A stretch of DNA of 64,000 nucleotides, taken from Arcuatula senhousia. Lineage: Eukaryota; Mollusca; Bivalvia; Mytilida; Mytilidae. The stretch lies in contig OZ020308.1 in NCBI GenBank assembly GCA_963971305.1, forward strand, positions 24,395,275 through 24,459,274, given 5' to 3'. The notes beneath the pieces are model-generated. The model was given only the letters and a program-made list of their open reading frames with translations. It did not search any database and was not told the DNA's origin. This document shows positions 11,011-20,944 of the stretch, piece after piece; the first letter of the stretch is position 1, and every line of letters starts with the position of its first letter. The position numbers and the translations under genes are program-made.

Positions 11011-12489
11011 TGTCTTAAACAGGGTATCTTTAATCACACCTTCTGTCTTGAACAGGGTGACAATTTCTATATTGCCATCCTGCTATCAACCTTTCGTGCT
11101 TGATGTAAAAGAATACAGGAAGAATACCTCTGAATATCACATTATATAGAATGGAAAATGGTTCAAAAATTAGTACAATATAAAAATATATAAACTAAAA
11201 TGTCTTAATCGGGATCTAGTTTTTGCCGTTTTTGGCAGAAACCGGGTGTATTTTTTTTATTTTTCACTGCCTTAAACAGGATGTAGTTTTTGCCTTTTTT
11301 GTCTAAAACAGGGTGTATTTTTCACTTTTTCCTGTCTTAAATAGGTTAAATTTTTAAAAGGGCTATCGGCACAGTATTACTCAAAGTATTGCTAAGTAGC
11401 CCCCCCCCGGGACATTGATGCACTATTTTAAATCCTTTTCAAGTTCTTGATGCTTTGTTTACTATGTTTGTCCGAAAAATGATCTTGCCTATAATCTGTA
11501 TACATGCTAAATCTATGGCTTAATGAAATGTCTTTTCTTTGCCTTGTTAAAACCCCACGATTATCTGCTCTTAATTGTGCAAGATGTGGTCTGTAATATA
11601 GGGTGGTAAACGGTTCTTGTCCTTTTATCAAACAGTTCAAAGAACATGTCTGTCATTGTATTAGTAGTTTTATCACAAAGTAATATTAAATAAATTAATA
11701 TACCTGACTGTACATGTATAAATAGTTAGTGTTTTTAACTACATTGTCTTTCCTATTTAATTTATTTGAAATAAAAACAATATTATATATTTTTTTATTT
11801 TACCAGCTTTGTGTAACGCGTATAAACGGGTACACGAGGTATTTCCGACCAACATTGGAAATTTGAAGAAAGTCCCGAAAAACTTACCTGTGTATGAATT
11901 TTGATATATCGAAAAGGTCAACAGCTAAGAGAAATTGTTGGACAACAGCCACTTGGCACCTGCTGTTTACTATTTTCTCCTATTGTCCTAGAATTTAAAC
12001 ACCGTCATTTTTCTTCGACTGTCTTCAGATTTCCAGTGGCAAACGATAGCCAATAATACCCCATGGGTTACCGGTGTCCATGTGACATATATGTATTATT
12101 ATTTATTCATCAAAGACCAATATTGGCTGAATAACAAAAACAATAAGTAGATGAACGACAGGCCTGAAATCTAACCGATGCTGAGCCCCGCCCATGATGT
12201 TCCTGCATACCAAATATATCAAGTAATTGCTGAAAAAAAACTGTTAATGAAATAGTTTCTCATCCGCCCGCCAGTACGACGATGATGATGATCATGAATT
12301 TGGTGATTTATGGCCAGTCTATGATAGGGGATATTGCAGTCGTTGACTTCATTCTACAGCTCTAGGTTTCTTGCTGCATCTTTATGTTGCTTCTTTCGTC
12401 GATCTGTTAAAGGTAGATGTGTTGCTGGACTTGGACCGATGTCTAGATTTTGGAGGGTTGGTGTTTTGAACGTTAAATAATAAGATGTG
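11011..12489. other. Intergenic, no gene recognised
   Basis: Contains degenerate short repeats of an AACAGGGTGTA/TTTTTGCC type at 11180-11350 and a C run at 11401-11408. Nothing coding was recognised. Confidence 0.35.
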
Positions 12490-13460
12490 TAATAGGTGTT
12501 CGCAACACAGCTCGCATACACAGGCGGTAATTTAGAAAGACCACAATGAAAAACAGCCAGCAACCTTCAACGAGGCCAGTAGGCATTGCTCGCCGTTTTG
12601 CGATTGGACCAAGGTCAAATCAAAATGAATTCAATTCAAATCCAGTATTGAATTAGTCGAAGAAAGACACCCTTCTTAAACAAGGAACAGAAAACATCAA
12701 AACGACAAGAACAAACAAAAGGTTTGTCAGAGATTCCTGGCTTAGGACAGGCACATAAAAAATCTGGCGGGGCAGAACTAGTTTTATGGACCTAACTTTC
12801 CCCTATCAATAACCCTCGACAAAAGCAGAAAAGTTAAAACACAATAAAGAACAAATCGATTAACGGTCCATTCCACTAGAGAGAATCTTATACAAAAGAC
12901 AACAAGAAGGAAGCACAGTTACCAACGGGGTATCCGAATGTCAAAAGTCTGAAAGGCCAGAGACAAAACCAGTAAACACCAACGAGAACGGGACAAAAAA
13001 AAAGACATGTAAAACACGGAAACACAAAAACTACTGAATATTAATTAACAACACGAACTCTAGTCGTAACGAGAGTGAAATCAGATGCTCCAGAAGATTA
13101 AGCAGTTCCTGCTTGCTACAGCCCATCCGTCGCGTTGCCAAAAGTCAATTCAGTGTGTCAAATCTTTTAAAGAAGACAAAACAAAACCCTATTACAAACC
13201 TAGACAAAAGACAGCAAAAAGGAAGCACAGGTACAATAGGTCATCCGAAAGTCAAAAGTCTGAAAGGCCAGAGACAAAACCAGTAAACACCAACAAGAAC
13301 GGGACAAAAAAAAAAGACAACATGTAAAACACGGAAACACAAAAACTACTGAATATCCATTAGCAACACGAACTCTAGTCGTAACGAGAGTGAAATCAGG
13401 TGCTCCGGAAGAGTAAGCAAATCCTGCTTGCTATAGCCCACCGTCACGGTGCCAATGTTA
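12490..13460 (-). mobile_element. Decayed 3' region of a Penelope-like element, with an internal ~310-bp tandem duplication
   Basis: On the plus strand it carries AAAAACAGCCAGCA, GATTCCTGGCTTAGGACAGG and ACTAGTTTTATGG in the same order as the 3' UTR of the Penelope-like copies at 53.1 kb and 57.2 kb, but diverged. A block with AAAGGCCAGAGACAAAACC and CGAACTCTAGTCGTAACGAG occurs at 12952-13150 and again at 13262-13450, a ~310-bp duplication. The RT remnant lies next to it upstream in element orientation, so both belong to one old insertion. Confidence 0.65.
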
Positions 13461-13499
13461 AAAAAAGACAAAACAAAACCCTATGACAAACCAACATCT

Positions 13500-14045
13500 G
13501 CACTCATCTGAGATATCGAAATCCTATATTTGTCAATAAGCGCATGATGTCTTCCGTAATATTTCTTTTGTAAAGACAGCAACCGAGGAGCAACATAACC
13601 CTATGTGAGCAGTTTTTGTGTCAGACGAGACGCTCTGCCAAGGAAATCGATGTAAGTCTCGCAAGCTCTGGAATAACGAATCAATTGAGATACGTAAACT
13701 TCTTAAGCTGGAGCAGACGGAATATTGTTACACAAGAAGGGAAAGTTGACGATTGGAGAGTTGAAGTCATCACGTTTGTCATAGAGCTTTGTTGAAAGTT
13801 CTTTGAGAGTATATTTCAAGATGTGGATCTAAATATGAAGCAAACTACCTAGAATATGTATTGTCCTTTATCTCGACTTCCTGAGAATATAAAATATGGA
13901 GAAAGTCACCAAATCAGTGAAAGGACACCATCAATATAACGGAGAGTGAGATTAAAATAGAGAGCTAGTCTACGATCTTTTTTCGTCTTAAAGTGATTTT
14001 AAGAAGTCTGCTTCATATGAATGAAGAAACTAATCAAAATTTCTT
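13500..14045 (-). pseudogene. Penelope-like reverse transcriptase pseudogene
   Basis: Reading the minus strand piecewise gives, in order: HSYEADFL (end of RT motif B block), FNLTLRYIDGVLSL (motif C, with YIDG instead of YIDD), LSTKLYDKRDDFNSPIVNF, QLIRYSRACETY, a KLL-stop-GYVAPRLL block and KYYGRHHALIDKYRISISQ. These are collinear with the intact element at 53.7 kb (TKIYDKRDDFSFPIVNF, QLVRYARICSG) but belong to a clearly different lineage. Several in-frame stops and frame changes and the D-to-G change at the catalytic motif show it is dead. Confidence 0.8.
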
Positions 14046-14770
14046 CTTCAGGGCCTGTTTGGTGGACGTCTTTGCAGGATCCGCAACCATGTCAGTTTGA
14101 TCTCTGTCTTTTCTGCAGGAATTGAAAAAGACCATTTCATCTCCCTATTTTCCAAGCTGACTGTGTGCATCAAAGCCAAGATCACAGTAGGTAGATACAT
14201 ATTGAGAATTTAGAGATGTCAAGCTGGCGATTCAGACTTATGGTCCGCCAGTTCGACGCCTGATATTCGCCGTTTTATAACTTATTTACACTGATTTTCA
14301 CTATGCGAAATTCAATCAAAAAAGTTAAAAATACACTATTGACCCACTCTTTGTAAAAACAAAACAACTTCTGGTGTGCATGTCACAGTCTATAAAATGA
14401 AGACCCAAAGGAAACGCAAAATCAAATGACAAAATAAACTACTATAAAGAGCTTAGTATAAAGCCCAAAGGTATCGGAGGGGGTACTGAATTAAAAAAAA
14501 ATATGCCAATATCGACCATTTTGCTATTCTACTAGTGTTACCATGAACCGTAAAACAGCGTGAACCGACAAGTATGTTTAAAAATGTTATACAATTCTTT
14601 GCAATATATATTTATCCTTAGACGGTTATTAATGGTCCATGACTTGAATAGAAAATAATGACCCAAAATCGATATCAAAGTTATCCCACGTTTACAACTA
14701 AGTTAGCTGATTCCACGAATGAATGAAAACAAAGAGATTGTTACGAAGACATACGGTATTCTTTCAAAAG
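14046..14770. other. Intergenic, no gene recognised
   Basis: The left end may contain more decayed Penelope-like sequence, but no frame could be followed. The rest is AT-rich non-coding. Confidence 0.35.
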
Positions 14771-14806
14771 AAACGACTTCCGGTTGTTTTTCACCGTTAG
14801 AAGAAT
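14771..14806 (+). promoter_or_regulatory. Possible promoter and 5' UTR exon of the ApaH-like phosphatase gene
   Basis: ACTTCCGG at 14776-14783 is a consensus ETS-family site typical of TATA-less metazoan promoters. It is followed within 25 bases by a strong splice donor, AAGAAT|GTGAGT, at 14806/14807. Joined to the acceptor at 15614 this would give a short 5' UTR exon and an ~808-base intron. Inferred from spacing and motifs only. Confidence 0.35.
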
Positions 14807-15614
14807 GTGAGTATTTTATAATCAAAATATTAGCAAATCATTAGTGCACAATTTATGTTTTAAGTTAAATTTAAGTTAATATGAAGGATATTTTGATTAA
14901 ACATGTGGTTTAAATGGTTTAACTTGTCGTCTGAACAACAAACAATCGTATCGTCTGTAAACAATAAATACAGTACAGCTATGGTAAGCACTTACGTATA
15001 GTTTGTTTCCTCAAAGTCTTGCTAAAGTTTACTTTAAACAGCACAAAAGTCTCTAATTTAGGTATTAAGGTTGGTCGCATCTATTTTAGAAAATAAATAA
15101 GTTAAAAATTAATGGTTATAGAAAAAAAAACATTAAATGATGATAAGTTCGTGACAATGTGGCGGGAAAATGTTTTCTATTGCATATACCAATAGCTACT
15201 AAAACCTTCGATAAAATATATGATTTTAACATAAAGCTTTGTGAATCACTTCTTTATAATATGATAAAGACTTTGAACACCCTCCCCCCCAAAAAAAATA
15301 TGGGGGTCTTTGGCAAAAGTTATGATGGTTACTAAAACAAGTGTATTTACAATTAAACCACCGATAATCCTTAAGACAAATCTTAGAGACACCACAGAAA
15401 ATGATCATTACTACAACCGACAGAAAAACACACAACAAACCTAAAATGAACTTTCGTTAAATCAAAAGTAACATCTTGTACTCTGAAAAGGTAAAAATCA
15501 AGTTCTGCTTGTTGAAGTAAAATCAAATAATACATGTATTTGAGTTGAACAGGACATTAAGGCATTGACGACTTTTTTATTCCTTCAATGTTGTTTTTTT
15601 TTATATATTTTCAG
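14807..15614 (+). other. Putative 5' UTR intron of the phosphatase gene
   Basis: Bounded by GTGAGT at 14807 and a long T-rich tract ending ATATTTTCAG at 15614. It includes an AT-rich interior with no gene. The acceptor is very convincing; the donor partner is inferred. Confidence 0.4.
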
Positions 15615-16433
15615 ATGATAAGTATTACTGTAACTATTTATTATCTAGTCAAAAGATTAATGCATCGATTTGAGTTTTCTTCTTGTGATCCGCCGGAAAT
15701 AGGAAAACCTTCCGTTCCACATATAGTTCTCCATGAAAGTGACATTGGAAATCGACATTTATTCTTTATCGGTGATGTTCACGGGTGCATTGACGAACTA
15801 GATGAACTCTTATCATTAGCAGAACAGGAAATAAAAGGAGGCAGTTTATTACCTATATTTGTTGGAGATTTGACTAACAAAGGACCCGCTAACGACGCGA
15901 TAATTAAAAAAATCCGCCGTATGGACGCATATGCAGTGCGTGGCAATCATGATGAAGCAATATTGAAAAAGTTCTGTTTGAAACTACGTCATGAACCCGA
16001 GTTTGATCCACCAGAAAAATACCAATGGACAAGAAAGTTGAACGACGAAGATGTTAAATATTTATCAAATCTTCCCTATACAATTACAATTCCTTCAAAA
16101 AACATCCTGGTTGTCCATGCTGGAATAGTGCCGGGTGTGTCACTTGAAAACCATAATATTACTGACCTTATTAAAATGAGAAGTATAGAAAAAGAAAATG
16201 GCGGATTCAAACCATTAGAAACCTCATCGAATGCAGCACCGTGGGCCTCGTTTTGGAACGGACCGGAACATGTGATATTTGGACATGACGCTCGTAGAAG
16301 ATTGCAACATTATCCTTTTGCAACAGGGATAGACACTGGTTGTGTTTATGGTAACATGTTATCAGGATATTTGGTTGATAGTGATCGCATATTACAAATC
16401 CGAGCTAAGAAACGTTACAAACCAACAGATTAA
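15615..16433 (+). CDS. ApaH-like metallophosphatase (ALPH-type calcineurin-like phosphoesterase)
   Basis: The start is placed at the ATG directly after the acceptor TTTTCAG (15608-15614); the nine codons upstream that stay open are intronic. The 272-residue protein begins with a short hydrophobic stretch (ISITVTIYYLV) and then a metallophosphoesterase domain with all metal ligands: GDVHG 53-57, GDLTNKG 84-90, RGNHD 109-113, HAG 168-170 and GHD 223-225, plus DTGCVYG at 240-246. The LTNKGP form of motif two and the overall size fit the ApaH-like group, whose members hydrolyse dinucleoside polyphosphates or cap-like pyrophosphates in other lineages. The substrate here is unknown. The hydrophobic N-terminus could be a signal anchor. 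A diadenosine tetraphosphatase or a general Ser/Thr phosphatase are the alternatives. Confidence 0.88.
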   Translation: MISITVTIYYLVKRLMHRFEFSSCDPPEIGKPSVPHIVLHESDIGNRHLFFIGDVHGCIDELDELLSLAEQEIKGGSLLPIFVGDLTNKGPANDAIIKKIRRMDAYAVRGNHDEAILKKFCLKLRHEPEFDPPEKYQWTRKLNDEDVKYLSNLPYTITIPSKNILVVHAGIVPGVSLENHNITDLIKMRSIEKENGGFKPLETSSNAAPWASFWNGPEHVIFGHDARRRLQHYPFATGIDTGCVYGNMLSGYLVDSDRILQIRAKKRYKPTD

Positions 16434-16654
16434 GTCTGTGTGGAATCTACTACCGATAGTGTGAAACGGCATTAGCATATCGTCACAAGTGATAATGAAG
16501 CTCCAAGTTATTCAGGATTAAATTTCTAAAATTGTCGCCGTTTGCAAACATGTAGTTGAACCATCTTACATTTTCCGAGTTGGAGATTTGACTATAGGGC
16601 TTAAAAAGAGATTGGTGTTAAAATGCTTCTTTGAATGATGTTTATGTTGAGAGT

Positions 16655-16660
16655 AATAAA
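16655..16660 (+). terminator. Polyadenylation signal AATAAA of the phosphatase gene
   Basis: A canonical AATAAA 222 bases after the stop codon, the first clear one in the 3' flank. It fits a short 3' UTR ending near 16675-16690. Confidence 0.5.
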
Positions 16661-17280
16661 CTACTCGGTTATTGAACCAGACTAACATTTATACAGTGTG
16701 TTTGTCTATCCGTCAGTTTGTCTTACGGTATGATAAGTTTTCATAAAAAAAAAAAAAAAAATTATATCTCTTTTTTTTAGATTGTCTATACAGTTTTTTC
16801 ATCGAATACATAAAAGTTTAAAAGTTTGTCACATCATGCAGTTTTGCCGTTTTATCTACTTGTTTGCAATTTCTTTCTCATGCAATTTACATTATATTTA
16901 AATTTCAAATTTCAAACTATATATAAAAGGAATAATCTCCAAAATTGAATATTTTTCTACATCATTAACTTTCATACGAATGGGAGATTTTATATTCAGG
17001 TGTTTATAGAAACCACACGGGAAAACTGTTATGATGAATGTGCATAAAAATATGAATGAAAATATAGATATAAATAAATAGATAAATAAGACACCAATGT
17101 TAGCACAACACGTAACAAAAAAGTGTAAAAGAAGGAAGAAAGCAAGCACACACCGTAATAACACCAATCACAAAAACCATAATCAAAAAACAACAACAAC
17201 AATAAAAAAAAACAATCAAACAAAAACATTGGAAGCTTAGTCCAACACCTAATTATATATGTAGACGATGTGATGACCGT
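16661..17280. other. Intergenic, no gene recognised
   Basis: Includes an A run at 16746-16760. The two overlapping minus-strand frames at 16898-17229 are low-complexity F/L/Y-rich translations of A-rich sequence and are not genes. Confidence 0.45.
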
Positions 17281-17515
17281 CGAAAGCCCGTGTGGTTAGC
17301 GATTAGGACGGAGGCAGAGCTTTTGTCACCGGGAAAGTGCTCAGCCAACAGAGTAATTATAGTCATTAGTGTGTACACCATCAAGTGGCCTTCAAAATTT
17401 AATATTCTTTGATTCTTACCCCACTCATATTTCTTATCATCATAATTTCTTGTTCATTTTCATCCTTTACATGTTCATCCAAATATTGTTGCAGGGACGT
17501 AAAACACCAACTTAA
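17281..17515 (+). mobile_element. Old, diverged copy of the ACTC-tailed SINE-like repeat
   Basis: Retains GTGCTCAGCCAACAGAG, TGTGTACAC, a pyrimidine-rich block with TTATCATCAT and ATGTTCATC, and the ending GACGTAAAACACCAACTT, in the same order as the copies at 27.4, 32.5, 34.2 and 34.7 kb. Heavily mutated and internally shortened. Confidence 0.65.
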
Positions 17516-17989
17516 AAAAGATAAGAAATTCTTTGTTTTAGAATAAATTTTCAAAACTTTTCAATAAGGGAAACAAAAAAAGCGAAAGACTATGTGTTCA
17601 ATTAAGTATAAATGTATTGCTATGCACTATGGGCGGAAACGGAATTTTTAACAGAGGGGAGCATGCAGGTTCCCGATGCCACACGTTCCGATGAGACGAA
17701 GCAGGGCAGATCCAGACAAAATTTTTCGAAAATCTTGATATAAACGAAAAAATTACCCAGAGAGTCCGACGTGAGTTGGTGTGTTTTATGCCCCAGCAAG
17801 GCTATATACTAGTAGGTTAAATTAGGGATATAAGATTTCTGTAGTAAAACTTGCAGAGGGCTCCTAATCTTGTAGCATCCAATCTAGATCACATAATTCA
17901 TCCACGTACTTTTTATTTGTACAATTTATTTATGGCAATGCAGAACAACCACCAAACAACATGGATTTGATAGTTGCATCGCAAGTCAA
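17516..17989. other. Intergenic, no gene recognised
   Basis: No coding signal or repeat boundary could be defined before the segmental duplication starts near 17990. Confidence 0.35.
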
Positions 17990-18624
17990 TGTGCAACTCA
18001 ATGTGCATCTGTGAAGCCTTCTAAAAATAAGAATATGTTCAAAAACATTATTCCACCTCGTAGCATTTAAAAGTTGATTTAACCTGAACGGAAACCTGCA
18101 TGATTTGGGACAAATAGACGGTCGGACAAACGGAACTCAACACCATATGCCCTCTCCTTTTGTAGATAGGACATACAATTCAAGTGATTTAAGTTGCAAT
18201 TCTTACATGTCGGAAGCACGTACCAAGCACATATGCATGATAATTAAAATATTATATGGCTATTTTCATAACCCCCCTTATCTCCCTTAACCGATATCAT
18301 AGCCTCGAGCTAATATTGTCAGATCTCGGATGACATGAAAACAGCCATATCAAATTCAAATTCAAATTCAAAATTCAAATTAGTTTATAGTCAAATAATG
18401 AACAAACAATACAATATTGCGTAATCCAATACAATACATGAATACAAAGTTTAACTACATATACTCAAACGACCTATTACCGTGGTATGCCTAATTCCGT
18501 GGTATTTTGTTTCTCTTACATTTTTTTCTTTCGCTTGATTTGAAACTGGTTCCAACTGTAATATGAAACAGATATTTGTTAAATAAAGACATCATAATAA
18601 CAAAAGTATGACAAATCTTGTCAT
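17990..18624 (+). repeat. Segmental duplication, unit 1 left part
   Basis: From ATGTGCATCTGTGAAGCC onward this matches 32970-33364 almost base for base, including GATTTGGGACAAATAGACGG and CTGCCTAATTCCGTGG-type words. Unit 1 has about 235 bp more around 18254-18488, including a LINE 3' fragment, and 20 bp more near 18570. The match resumes at 26605 after the 8-kb insertion. Confidence 0.88.
18350..18458 (-). mobile_element. LINE 3'-end fragment with (GAATTT)n tail
   Basis: On the minus strand it reads a short 3' UTR ending AAACTAATTTGAATTTTGAATT repeats. It matches the 3' end of the decayed LINE at 44335-44440 (ATTGCGTAATCCAATACA, CATGAATACAAAGTTTAAC). A dead-on-arrival 5' truncation of ~110 bp. 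Confidence 0.8.
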
Positions 18625-18891
18625 AATTAAAGAAAAGTTCAGATTGAATAAAAATAATTTATTATAGCCATTTTAGGTAGTCAGTCATTAATACAGATGA
18701 TCAGTAAACGCAAAACGATAAATACGTAGCAATTACAAACATCAACTGTAATCATTTACTATCAAAAATAAAATACAAGTTAACAGAAATTCTATTAAAA
18801 ACAAAAATTATACAAATGAAATATGAATATTTCATTCAACCGCCATACCGAAGGTCCGCCATAAAAAAGTCAGAATACGCTGTCCTCTAAA

Positions 18892-18954
18892 CTCCTTGCG
18901 GGGAAACGAACCCCGATCTCCTATAATAGGTGTTTTCCAATAAACTACAAGGAC
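18892..18954 (-). other. tRNA-like cloverleaf remnant in the Ngaro 3' region
   Basis: On the minus strand GTCCTTG and CAAGGAG can pair (6 of 7) as an acceptor stem. GTTT/AAAC form a D-like stem, and CGGGG-TTCGTTT-CCCCG is a perfect T arm containing a B-box-like GGTTCGTTTCC. The anticodon arm is only 11 nt (CCTATTATAGG), so the total is 63 nt and it is not a standard tRNA. It could be a tRNA-derived remnant or a fortuitous fold. Confidence 0.35.
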
Positions 18955-19012
18955 TATTTATAGAGTCTACAGCATAAATCCTCTTTATAGGCAGACCATT
19001 ACGAAAAATATG

Positions 19013-19206
19013 TAGATCAGCAGAAGTCTCCATCCAACAACAAAATGTTATAAAAGGATTCAGAGATAGCTACCTCTACATATAAACACATTGAAGATAA
19101 TTATACGAATTAAAAGTACAACAATACAAATAAAATATAGATCAGCAGAAGTCTCCATCCAACAACAAAATGTTTTATAAGGATTCAGAGATAACTACCT
19201 CTATAT
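19013..19206 (-). repeat. 124-bp offset direct repeat in the Ngaro 3' region
   Basis: TAGATCAGCAGAAGTCTCC with the following ~50 bases occurs at about 19013 and again at 19137. Ngaro elements carry split direct repeats in this region, so this could be part of the B1/A2 block. No matching copy was found at the 5' end, so it may also be a simple tandem duplication. Confidence 0.6.
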
Positions 19207-19260
19207 ATGTTAATATATACATTTTACATTCTAAAAATAAGCAAAGCATTCCAAACAGAC

Positions 19261-19806
19261 TTAATAAGCATGAGCTAAAGTGTTAGCTACAAAATGATAA
19301 ACTTTATTCAAACCAGATACGGACAAATGTAGTCCATCCACAGAAAACAAATACTTAATTGGTTTTTTGAATTTGCAATAAAAAGACTTGTCACATGCCA
19401 TATAAAAAATCTTATCTGTATTTGAACAAGAATTTCTAATGACACTATTAAAATTGTCCACTAGCACATTTGAATCCTTAAAATCTTTTGGACGAGGTAG
19501 AATACTAGAAAGAAAAATTGAGCAATCTGGATTACATTTTCTAATTTCCAAAATACTAGTAGACAAATTAAATTCAAAATGTCTTGGACTTATACTAAAA
19601 ATATCATTGGTGCATATATGAATAATAATATTCTCATATTCACTCCATCTAAAAACCCTCCCTTTAAGTTTCCCCAAAAGTCTATCTGAAGTAAGACCTC
19701 CAAAGGCCTGTAGCGGCGTATTCTTCATATCAGGAAGGTAACTGAACATTGAATCACTTATAATCAAAGTGGATCTAGACCAAGCTTTAAGCCCTATACA
19801 ATACAC
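19261..19806 (-). CDS. SGNH/GDSL-type hydrolase ORF of the Ngaro element
   Basis: About 181 residues with the block order of SGNH hydrolases: a nucleophile-serine block IISDSMF (usual GDS, here SDS), a hydrophobic IIIHICTNDIF block (usual GTND, here CTND), and a C-terminal DGLHLS with the catalytic Asp-His pair. Some Ngaro elements are known to encode such a hydrolase after the recombinase; its role in the cycle is not established. No ATG opens this frame (the first usable codon is GTG at 19806, the frame opens after a TGA near 19847), so it may need readthrough, splicing or a non-AUG start, or the start has been lost. The glycine changes in two blocks hint at decay. Confidence 0.7.
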   Translation of the reverse strand: MYCIGLKAWSRSTLIISDSMFSYLPDMKNTPLQAFGGLTSDRLLGKLKGRVFRWSEYENIIIHICTNDIFSISPRHFEFNLSTSILEIRKCNPDCSIFLSSILPRPKDFKDSNVLVDNFNSVIRNSCSNTDKIFYMACDKSFYCKFKKPIKYLFSVDGLHLSVSGLNKVYHFVANTLAHAY

Positions 19807-19954
19807 AAATTCATAAACATAATAATCACAAATTCAGTAAAACATTGGTATATATATGTAAATGTGTAATTAAAACATATATTATAAATATATCCTAAAT
19901 AAAATTATGCCTGCTAAAAAACAGTATACAATAAAGCTTTAGCAACCTTAAAAA

Positions 19955-20944
19955 TTACAAGTGAGCCATCATTTTACTACAGACACCAATTTTATCCACC
20001 AGATAATATTCTAAATACAGTTTGTAGGCGTCACTTTTCCAGTCCCCTTGTAACTGAATTAATTCAGCGGGAACACCACACTGAAATACCCATGTTGCAC
20101 CCCTATGAGATGAGTAATCTGTCGAATTTAACCCAACCTTACTCAATAATTACCTCAATTTTTTCTGAAAAATAAAGTATGATACAGGTTTAGATGAAAA
20201 CTTGTCTCGCATTAAAAATGCAGGCGAGCTATAGGATGCAGGAAATTTGTTCACCATATTGATATAGGCGGTCACCGGGCATAAAGGAGAATCTAATTTC
20301 TTAACTAAAGGAATTTCAAGCTTTCTATCTCCGAATTGAATTGTTTTTGACCAAGAAAATTGGACTAGTAAATAATCATCAAAAGTACGCACATCACCCC
20401 TTTTAAGACTTTTAGAAATATCAGTCTGAGTACCAACTAAATTAGATTTTCTACTCATAAGAAAAAAGGCAAAAAGAAACATGCACCAGAAAGTATAACT
20501 GTTATCAAAATCCATAGCATCCCTAATTTTACTCAAAATATCTGGTGTTATAGGCAAGGCAAATTTGACTACATGAGGATTACATCGCCGTAAGCCTTTA
20601 ATGAACAATTTATAATAAAAATTTTGGAAATGTGTAAAAGGAAGATCTAATAACAAATGTAATACCTGAACACCATGTAAGTAATTTACAATGGCATCAA
20701 CACTCTTAAAAGATCTACATAAAAATTGAGCATATAAACATAAAGTATCAACACTACATGGAAGTGACTCAAACTCATAATATCTACAAAATAAAAGGAA
20801 GGCTCTCCATTGAGTCTGTAAATTTTTTCTAGTTCCTTCTGAGTGCGCTGACGAAAACGATACTCTTTTTTCTTGTTCCAAAGTCTTTAAATCAGTATTT
20901 CTGTATACTTCACCAGTCGTGAAGAAATCTGAAAAAATGTTCAT
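19955..20944 (-). pseudogene. Tyrosine recombinase of the Ngaro element, interrupted by one nonsense codon
   Basis: The frame opens at ATG 20944, overlapping the end of RT-RNase H by 35 bases. The N-terminal half has a SAM-like helical domain (EGTRKNLQTQWRAFLLFC) and the first catalytic arginine in LMSRKSNLVG. A TAA at 20152-20150 interrupts the frame, which then continues in phase with the C-terminal catalytic part: YSSHRGATWVFQCGVP and GDWKSDAYKLYLEYYL, containing His, Arg, Trp and the nucleophile Tyr region. The box II stretch looks a few residues shorter than the usual HSFRRG form, so catalysis may be lost independently of the stop. In a live element the enzyme would integrate the circular cDNA. 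Confidence 0.8.

Noticed and set aside
16898..17229. Two overlapping Phe/Leu/Tyr-rich membrane proteins on the minus strand
   Set aside because: Low-complexity complement of A-rich DNA with no domain, no repeat of the frame elsewhere and no promoter context.
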